This document shows, piece after piece, positions 39,187-44,966 of a stretch of DNA of 44,966 bases. The position numbers and the translations under genes were made by a program. This DNA comes from Aquamicrobium defluvii (GTDB taxonomy: Bacteria > Pseudomonadota > Alphaproteobacteria > Rhizobiales > Rhizobiaceae). The stretch's first letter is position 1; every line of letters starts with the position of its first letter. The notes under the pieces are model-generated. The model ran no database searches and was not told where the DNA came from. It saw only the letters and a program-made list of their open reading frames with translations. The DNA lies in NCBI RefSeq assembly GCF_004363725.1, contig NZ_SNZF01000031.1, positions 1-44,966 of the forward strand, written 5' to 3'.

Positions 39187-40350
39187 ATGGCTACGGAACA
39201 GGAGCCCTCACGGCTCGGGCGAAAGGTGGCCATCTCAACCGCTGGGGAGAGAGCAGAGGCCTTCGTGCCCCCGGGTTTCCCGCCGATCCCGGCCGTGCAA
39301 ATGGACGCGCTCTACCGGCGACTCGAGAGCGCGAACCGCGCGCTCGGACGGCTTGACGGGGTGACGTCGATCCTGCCCGACACCCCGCTGTTCCTCTACA
39401 TGTACGTGCGGAAAGAGGCGCTGCTCTCGTCGCAAATCGAGGGCACGCAATCGTCGCTCTCCGATCTCCTGCTCTTTGAAAGTGAGGAAGCGCCTGGCGT
39501 GCCGCTGGACGACGTGCAGGAGGTGTCGAATTACGTCGCCGCCATGAACCACGGCCTCGCACGGATTCGAGAGGGCTTCCCGATCTCGCTCCGGCTCATT
39601 CGTGAAATCCACGACATCCTTCTGTCAAAAGGCCGGGGCAGCACCATGCAGCCCGGCGATTTTCGGCGATCCCAAAATTGGATCGGAGGGACCCGGCCCG
39701 GAAATGCCCTCTTCGTGCCGCCGCCCCCTGAACGCGTCCTGGACCTAATGTCCGATCTGGAAACATTCATTCACGCTGAGACCTTGGCGATCCCATCCCT
39801 CATCAAGGCGGGGCTGGTGCACGTCCAGTTTGAAACCATTCACCCGTTCCTCGACGGCAATGGGCGATTGGGAAGGCTCCTGATCACTTTTCTTCTCTGC
39901 GCGCAGGGAATCCTGAAGGAGCCAATCCTCTACCTCAGCCTCTATTTCAAGACGCATCGTCGGCAATACTACGACCTACTTCAGGGCGTTCGAGAGCGCG
40001 GCGACTGGGAAACCTGGCTCGAATTCTTTCTGGATGGCATCACCGAAACGTCGCTGCAGGCAGCCGAAGCTGCGCGCGAGATCTTGAGCTTGTTCGAAGC
40101 TGACCGGCAACGGATCGAGAGCCTAGGCCGCCCAGCCGCGTCAGCGCTGCGTGTCCATCAGCTTCTCCAGCAGAAGCCGATTGTCGGAATCCCCGACGCC
40201 GCGCAGAAGCTAGGAATTTCGGCCCCGACGATCGCCAAGTCTATACAGCACCTGGAAAGGCTTGGGATCATCCGCGAGATCACAGGAAAGCAGCGCGGCC
40301 GGATGTTCGTTTATGGAGATTACTTGAGCATTCTAAGCCGAGGGACGTAA
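39187..40350 (+). CDS. Fic-family protein with inhibitory helix and winged-helix C-terminus
   Basis: The 387-residue protein carries the Fic catalytic motif HPFLDGNGRLGR (His219-Arg230) and an N-terminal inhibitory motif SSQIEG (Glu85), so it is a class II, self-inhibited Fic enzyme that transfers AMP or a related nucleotide to a protein target. Residues about 305-387 (ALRVHQLLQQKPIVGIPDAAQKLGISAPTIAKSIQHLERLGII) form a winged-helix DNA-binding domain. Palindromic sites at its start suggest self-control. It lies between the QueC-like pair and the helicase gene. A defence or toxin role is possible but not shown. Confidence 0.92.
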   Translation: MATEQEPSRLGRKVAISTAGERAEAFVPPGFPPIPAVQMDALYRRLESANRALGRLDGVTSILPDTPLFLYMYVRKEALLSSQIEGTQSSLSDLLLFESEEAPGVPLDDVQEVSNYVAAMNHGLARIREGFPISLRLIREIHDILLSKGRGSTMQPGDFRRSQNWIGGTRPGNALFVPPPPERVLDLMSDLETFIHAETLAIPSLIKAGLVHVQFETIHPFLDGNGRLGRLLITFLLCAQGILKEPILYLSLYFKTHRRQYYDLLQGVRERGDWETWLEFFLDGITETSLQAAEAAREILSLFEADRQRIESLGRPAASALRVHQLLQQKPIVGIPDAAQKLGISAPTIAKSIQHLERLGIIREITGKQRGRMFVYGDYLSILSRGT

Positions 40351-40456
40351 CCACTTTGACCAAACGACGCAAGGTTTTCTGTCTAACGCCAGCGTTGGTG
40401 AGCGAGGCCACTGATGCGCCTCGGATGACTTACGCTTTCGACAGGGGGAGGGTGTG

Positions 40457-43400
40457 ATGCACAAGGGCGCGCGACAGTTACCGCTACGGCACCTCTCGGT
40501 ACGGCTGCCTTGGCACGACACCGGGTGGTCTGGGACAGTGTGCAATCATCCTTCCAAGAACAGCTGGTGCATGGTCCTAAAACGGATCCGCGAGGAAAGG
40601 GAAGATGCTGCCGAGGAGGTTGTTGCCGGCCGCGCGTGGTCTGATCTGAGCGAGGCCGAACTCCCAGCATGCCTGACAGAGCGCGGGGCAGTTCTGAACG
40701 CCAGGGCCTATTCCCTTCGCAGCCGCCATCCGTTCGCCGATTCCTCGGTTGAGACCCATGGCCATTTCGCCGAGAACGAGTTTCGCCTGCCTCCATACAG
40801 CGTGCAGACCATTCCCTTTCGTTGGACCCGCAAGGACGACGCACAAACCATCGCCGATGAGCTCGCACTGCCCTTCGACCTTGCGCGAGAACCGGAGTTG
40901 GCATTCGAGACTGTCTGGATCAATGACTTCGTCAATCAACAGATCATGCTAGACACGTTCTTTAGTGCGCTAGCACCGGAGAAGTCGCTCGTCTTTCTAT
41001 ACGCCAAACGCACACCATTGACCGATGACCCTCGCCGCGTGCTGGTGGGTGTCGGACGCATCACCTCTGTCGGACCCGCTCAAGAGCATGCTTATAGCGA
41101 CGATGCGGCTGGAAAGCTGCGCGGCCTCATGTGGGAACGGGCAATTTCTCATTCGATCCGTCCTGACGGATTCGACGGCTTCGTGCTTCCCTACCAGGAA
41201 CTCCTGGCTTTGGCGGAACGCGACGGAACCATCGACCCGTCGGAATTCGTCGCCTTCGCGCCCGAAGAAGGCTTCCAGGCGTTCAGCAACGTTGCAGAGC
41301 ACGTCGACCACGACCTCGCCATAGCGAGCCTTCTTTCGCTGGCAGACAAGGTGCGCGTCATCGCGAAGCACATCCCTGGCGCATGGGATCGTCACCTTGA
41401 GTGGATCTCCGAACGGCTTTCGGGGCTGTGGCATCTGCGTGGAGCGTTTCCCGGGCTCGGCAGCGCCCTACATGCGTTCGAAATCCGCTACGGGACGCTG
41501 CTCGCGATGGACCTTGCGCAGCGATACTGCGTCGATGGACGATGGACGGAAGATCCGTGGGCGCTCGTTTCGCGCGCATTCGACGATCCAACCGGTGTTC
41601 TGTCTCCTCAGGTCGCTTCCCAAGTACAGCCGTTCGACGGGAAACGGCTCGCTGCTCTGCCAAGCGAGCGGCTGGAGCTCTTGAAGCTCTTGTCCCGTTT
41701 CAGCCTGACGATCGAACAGGCGTCTCGCTTCTTCAACACCGAGGGCCGAGAGGGACTGACCGACGAGGAAATCCTCCATAACCCTTACCGGCTTTTCGAG
41801 ACCGACAGACACCGACTCGAAGCGGTAACGATCGGAACCATTGACCGTGGCATGTTTCCCGACCAGTCGGTGCGCGAGGCGTTCCCCTTGCCGGAGATCA
41901 GCCGCCTCGAAGGCGATCAGGACCCCAGGAGAGTCCGAGCGCTTGCGGTTCACGTGCTCGCAGATGCAGAGGCGAGGGGCCATACTCTGCTGCCTGTCGA
42001 TCAGGTTCTGCAGGGAATCCGAGAGCTCGAACTCGACCCGCCTTGCCGGCCGAGCAAGGACTTGTTGCCGCTGTTGGATCAGGCCATGGTGCCAGAGATC
42101 GTCGACGCGTCGTTGTCAGATGGAACGCGCGCCTGGCAGTTCGGGCAGAGACACAAGATCGACGATCTACTGCGCCAGCAAGTGAGCCGACGCAGGAAAG
42201 GCCGGCGACATGAGACGGGTCACGCGTGGCGAGAGCTTGTCAATCAGTCGCTTGGCGACATGCCCAACGACCACGATGAGGCAGCGGTCGAGGAGTTGGC
42301 GCGGACGGAAAAGGCAGCCGCGCTCGAAGAGCTTTTCTCGGCACGTTTCTCGCTACTCCTAGGACCTGCAGGGACAGGCAAGACTCGGCTACTACAGATG
42401 CTTTGCGATCTGCCGGAAGTGCGCGGTGACGGAATCCTGCTCCTCGCACCGACGGGCAAGGCACGAGTGCAGATGCAAAGGAATATCGAGGGGCTGAAGG
42501 CTCTGACCATCGCGCAGTTCCTGCTGCCCGATCGCTTCGACCCGGAGACGCAGCAGTATCGACTCTCGAACGCTCCCAAGGTCGAGAGCGCTGGGACCGT
42601 GATCATCGACGAAGCTTCGATGGTCACGGAGGACATGCTTGCCGCAGTCTTCGACGCGCTCAAGGGCCCGAAGCGGATCATCCTTGTAGGGGACCACCGA
42701 CAGCTCCCACCGATCGGCGCCGGTCGGCCGCTGGTGGATCTCGCGAGAGAGCTCAGGCCATGGGAAAACGATAGAGAGCCACCGTTCCCTCGTGTGGGGC
42801 CCGGCTACACAGAGCTAACGGTGCATCGCCGTCAGACCGGCAAAGGCAAAGCGGGTCGCGACGATCTGCTCTTGGCTTCGTGGTTCACCGACGAAGCGCC
42901 AGATCCCGGAGCCGACGAGATCTGGGCGCGCATGGCCCTCGGCGAGACCGATGGCCACGTCGAAGTTCGCCGCTGGCAGACGGATGAAGAACTTAAGGAC
43001 CAGCTCTTGGAAGCGCTCGTCCGACATGTCCCCGAAATAGAACACCACGACGATGAGCGCGGCTTCGGTATCTCGTTGGGAGGCGAAGAAACCGACAAGG
43101 GTGTCTTCTTTAACTCGACGTGGGCTGAACGGAACAGGATCGGCTCCGCTGCGCGATGCGAAAGCTGGCAACTCCTTACGCCTGTTCGTGGCAAGGGACA
43201 CGGCGTTGAAGAACTCAATCGCTTCCTGCACGAACGTTTTCGGAAGCAAGCGCTTAGGTTTTCGGATGGCCGTCGGCCCCGCACACCGCGCCCGAACGGC
43301 GCGGAGCGGATCATCTACGGCGACAAGGTCATTTCGACCACCAACAAGAAGCGCAGCGTTCTCGGTCGTCGAAAAGAGCTGGTTTCAAACGGTGAGATCG

Positions 43401-44209
43401 GGATCGTCGTTGGTCAGACAAAGTTCGGTAAGGCATGGGATGGCAAGACGCCTGAACGGCTCGACGTCGAGTTCCGCACCCAGCCGGGCAACACGTTCGT
43501 CTATTGGCCCGGCGACTTCGGCGACGACGGCACGGTCGTGCTGGAGCTCGCCTACGCACTCACCGTGCACAAGAGCCAAGGGAGCCAGTTTGACCAAGTG
43601 TTCGTCGTCATCCCGCAGCCGTGCTTCATTCTGGGTAGAGAGCTGCTCTACACGGCTCTGACGCGCCAGGTCGACAGGGTCGTACTGTTCGTGCAAGGAC
43701 AACCGTCGGATCTAAGGGCATACACTTCATCGAAGTATTCGGAGGTGGCGCGGCGCTACACCAATCTCTTCACTGCGCCGGACATGCTTGTCGACCCGAG
43801 CGGAGCGTTCCTCGAACGTGGCCTGATCCACCGCACTGCGAGAGGCGAGCTCGTCCGTTCTATCTCGGAGGTTGTAGTCGCCGATGCGCTCAGCGCAGAG
43901 GGTATCGATTATCATTACGAGAAGGCGCTTCGCGGGCCCGACGGGGTCGAGCGCTACCCCGACTTCACGGCGGAAGACCCGGCGACCGGTGTGACGGTTT
44001 ATTGGGAGCATCTTGGGATGCTTTCAGACTCGACCTATGCGAACAGGTGGGAGAAGAAGCTCAAGTGGTACAAGGAGGCGATGGACCTCGAACCGAACGG
44101 GCCTGAGAACGACAAAGGCGAGCGCCTCGTAACTTCAGAGAACCGCTTGGACGGCGCGATCGATTCCGCGAAAATCCGGCAGCAGGTACGCGATGTGTTC
44201 GAGCTGTGA
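40457..44209 (+). CDS. Large RecD-like helicase with C-terminal nuclease-like domain
   Basis: The 1250-residue protein has an uncharacterised N-terminal 600 residues, starting with RHLSVRLPWHDTGWSGTVC, a motif I associate with large helicase-like bacterial proteins. A RecD/SF1B helicase core follows: Walker A LLGPAGTGKTRL (about 634-642), Walker B VIIDEASMV (717), VGDHRQLPPIG, VHRRQTG, and UvrD-C-like LTVHKSQGSQFDQV (1036) and LYTALTRQVDR. Residues about 1140-1215 (SEVVVADAL, YPDFTAEDP, VYWEHLGM) look like a PD-(D/E)XK-type nuclease fold with ExH. ATG 40457 follows a GGGGGAGGG site. It is a candidate single-gene defence protein. Confidence 0.85.
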   Translation: MHKGARQLPLRHLSVRLPWHDTGWSGTVCNHPSKNSWCMVLKRIREEREDAAEEVVAGRAWSDLSEAELPACLTERGAVLNARAYSLRSRHPFADSSVETHGHFAENEFRLPPYSVQTIPFRWTRKDDAQTIADELALPFDLAREPELAFETVWINDFVNQQIMLDTFFSALAPEKSLVFLYAKRTPLTDDPRRVLVGVGRITSVGPAQEHAYSDDAAGKLRGLMWERAISHSIRPDGFDGFVLPYQELLALAERDGTIDPSEFVAFAPEEGFQAFSNVAEHVDHDLAIASLLSLADKVRVIAKHIPGAWDRHLEWISERLSGLWHLRGAFPGLGSALHAFEIRYGTLLAMDLAQRYCVDGRWTEDPWALVSRAFDDPTGVLSPQVASQVQPFDGKRLAALPSERLELLKLLSRFSLTIEQASRFFNTEGREGLTDEEILHNPYRLFETDRHRLEAVTIGTIDRGMFPDQSVREAFPLPEISRLEGDQDPRRVRALAVHVLADAEARGHTLLPVDQVLQGIRELELDPPCRPSKDLLPLLDQAMVPEIVDASLSDGTRAWQFGQRHKIDDLLRQQVSRRRKGRRHETGHAWRELVNQSLGDMPNDHDEAAVEELARTEKAAALEELFSARFSLLLGPAGTGKTRLLQMLCDLPEVRGDGILLLAPTGKARVQMQRNIEGLKALTIAQFLLPDRFDPETQQYRLSNAPKVESAGTVIIDEASMVTEDMLAAVFDALKGPKRIILVGDHRQLPPIGAGRPLVDLARELRPWENDREPPFPRVGPGYTELTVHRRQTGKGKAGRDDLLLASWFTDEAPDPGADEIWARMALGETDGHVEVRRWQTDEELKDQLLEALVRHVPEIEHHDDERGFGISLGGEETDKGVFFNSTWAERNRIGSAARCESWQLLTPVRGKGHGVEELNRFLHERFRKQALRFSDGRRPRTPRPNGAERIIYGDKVISTTNKKRSVLGRRKELVSNGEIGIVVGQTKFGKAWDGKTPERLDVEFRTQPGNTFVYWPGDFGDDGTVVLELAYALTVHKSQGSQFDQVFVVIPQPCFILGRELLYTALTRQVDRVVLFVQGQPSDLRAYTSSKYSEVARRYTNLFTAPDMLVDPSGAFLERGLIHRTARGELVRSISEVVVADALSAEGIDYHYEKALRGPDGVERYPDFTAEDPATGVTVYWEHLGMLSDSTYANRWEKKLKWYKEAMDLEPNGPENDKGERLVTSENRLDGAIDSAKIRQQVRDVFEL

Positions 44210-44359
44210 GTATGGCACGAATGATCCGACTGGGAGCTCGTAAAGATTGCGCGGCCTTTCTAATGATTTCTCGCCCATGCGATAACTCATTGAAATCGCT
44301 TGAAAATCATCGTTTTGCGACTACCGTTTCGCCAGTCATCTTCTGTTGCGAACGGTCTC
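44210..44359. other. Intergenic stretch without a clear gene
   Basis: Between the helicase stop and the small DUF2924-operon gene I see only short frames of poor composition on both strands. The sequence is AT-richer than the rest (for example around 44270-44320) and could contain the promoter of the following pair; TTGAAA at 44289-44304 occurs twice in altered form, without a confident -10. Confidence 0.4.
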
Positions 44360-44584
44360 ATGCAAGACGCCCGATCTGGCCCGAACCCGCTGCTGCCCGT
44401 CCGTCTGTCGACGGGCGAACGCCTCGATGAACTCGCGTGCATTCTTGCCGCGGGGCTGAGGCGTATCCTGCCGGAACAGTCCAGTTCTTTATCTGCACCT
44501 GGCGAAGACAGTTCATTCGACATTCTCGCCCTCAAACGCCGTGTTGGTCGTCGCAAACCGAGCAACCGAGTTGGAGGGCAATGA
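44360..44584 (+). CDS. Small protein preceding the DUF2924 gene
   Basis: The proposed 74-residue product (MQDARSGPNPLLPVRLSTGERLDELACILAAGLRRILPEQ...) ends FDILALKRRVGRRKPSNRVGGQ. Proteins with a similar LDELAxILAAGLxRL segment often precede DUF2924 genes in alphaproteobacteria. Its stop overlaps the DUF2924 start (ATGATG/TGA), supporting a real coupled gene. The start is uncertain: ATG 44360 lacks a good ribosome site, and a TTG at 44300 is possible. Function unknown. Confidence 0.55.
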   Translation: MQDARSGPNPLLPVRLSTGERLDELACILAAGLRRILPEQSSSLSAPGEDSSFDILALKRRVGRRKPSNRVGGQ

Positions 44585-44877
44585 TGCCAGGAACAAAGAG
44601 AAAGACTGACGCCGCGCCATGGCGGGCGGGCGACCGCGACGCGGCGGACGCGAGCGTGGTCACACAGCTTGCAACGCTAAAGCGAATGACGGTGGTCGAA
44701 CTGAAGGCGAAGTGGGATAGCCTCTTCGGCACGCCTGCTCCGAACAACAGCCGCAGTTACCTCGAGCTGAGGCTCAGCTACCGGGTCCAGGAACTGACCC
44801 TTGGCGGCCTGTCCCGCGAGACGCGGCGGACGCTGGACTTGCTGGCCGACGAAATCGAGGGCCGGGTCGGGTGTTGA
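44581..44877 (+). pseudogene. DUF2924 protein, C-terminus cut by IS end
   Basis: The frame starts at ATG 44581 with GGAGG upstream and reads MMPGTKRKTD...VVTQLATLKRMTVVELKAKWDSLFGTPAPNNSRSYLELRLSYRVQEL, the DUF2924 core, commonly encoded next to serine recombinases. It ends with Cys and TGA that belong to the IS21-like terminus at 44872, after only 98 residues; complete members are longer and continue past this point. The downstream recombinase expected in such loci is therefore outside the window or lost. Confidence 0.75.
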
Positions 44878-44966
44878 TTTCCGCTGAGAGCTGACCCGGG
44901 ATTGAGGGATTTTTCCATTGAGAAGTGACCCATGTTTGAACCCACCCCTGCTGGTTGATTGCAGGG
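44872..44966 (+). mobile_element. End of a second IS21-family-like element
   Basis: TGTTGATTTCCGCTGAGAG begins at 44872 and is followed by a second unit, CCATTGAGAAGTGACCC (about 44918-44931), the repeat structure seen at the left edge of the window. The first 31 or so bases match the left copy; they diverge afterwards. The element reads rightward out of the window; no transposase is visible within the remaining bases. Confidence 0.6.

Noticed and set aside
44287..44565. 92-codon minus-strand frame near the right end
   Set aside because: It is opposite the better-supported small gene coupled to DUF2924 and shows random-looking composition.

Overview
The window looks like a high-GC alphaproteobacterial (probably Rhodobacterales) genome segment carrying an almost complete tailed-phage genome with accessory and defence genes on both sides. 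The tail-tip genes (DUF2460, DUF2163, NlpC/P60 peptidase, giant TIM-barrel tail protein) match the gene-transfer-agent/lambda-type siphophage layout typical of that group.

Layout from right to left, the direction in which most phage genes are read. An early replication/recombination operon runs leftward from about 36.2 kb to 25.1 kb: AlpA-type HTH protein, Sak4-like ATPase with an SSB-like partner, DEAD helicase, Cas4-like nuclease, primase-helicase, RuvC-like resolvase, DUF6362 protein, ParB-methyltransferase fusion and a small membrane protein. Two rightward genes (24.2-25.1 kb) end at a terminator facing it. The late operon runs leftward from 24.1 kb to 2.3 kb: small and large terminase, gpW, portal, protease-capsid fusion, DUF2190, head-tail proteins, tail terminator, tube, G/GT chaperones made by a -1 frameshift, tape measure, tail tip with an embedded holin/lysozyme cassette, tail fibre and Rz/Rz1 spanins. 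ParDE and an interrupted AbrB-type gene sit inside it as extra cargo.

Left flank (0.1-2.2 kb): an orphan Phd antitoxin and an ABC-3C defence operon (HNH-CTD protein, MC6, ATPase), the ATPase cut by an IS21-type end. Right flank (36.3-44.9 kb, visibly less GC-rich in places): a two-gene QueC-like module, a Fic protein with palindromic sites at its start, a 1250-residue RecD-like helicase with a nuclease-like C-terminus, and a DUF2924 gene cut by a second IS21-type end. I see no integrase and no CI-type repressor, so the phage is either a remnant or continues outside the window.

The strongest lead for an undescribed system is the QueC-like protein (with a fused C-terminal winged-helix-like region) coupled to a Met-Gly-starting helical partner. 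Other notable features are nested in-frame starts in the protease-capsid fusion, repeated hairpins next to the primase-helicase, and 22-bp-phased GTGACGT repeats behind the QueC-like gene.
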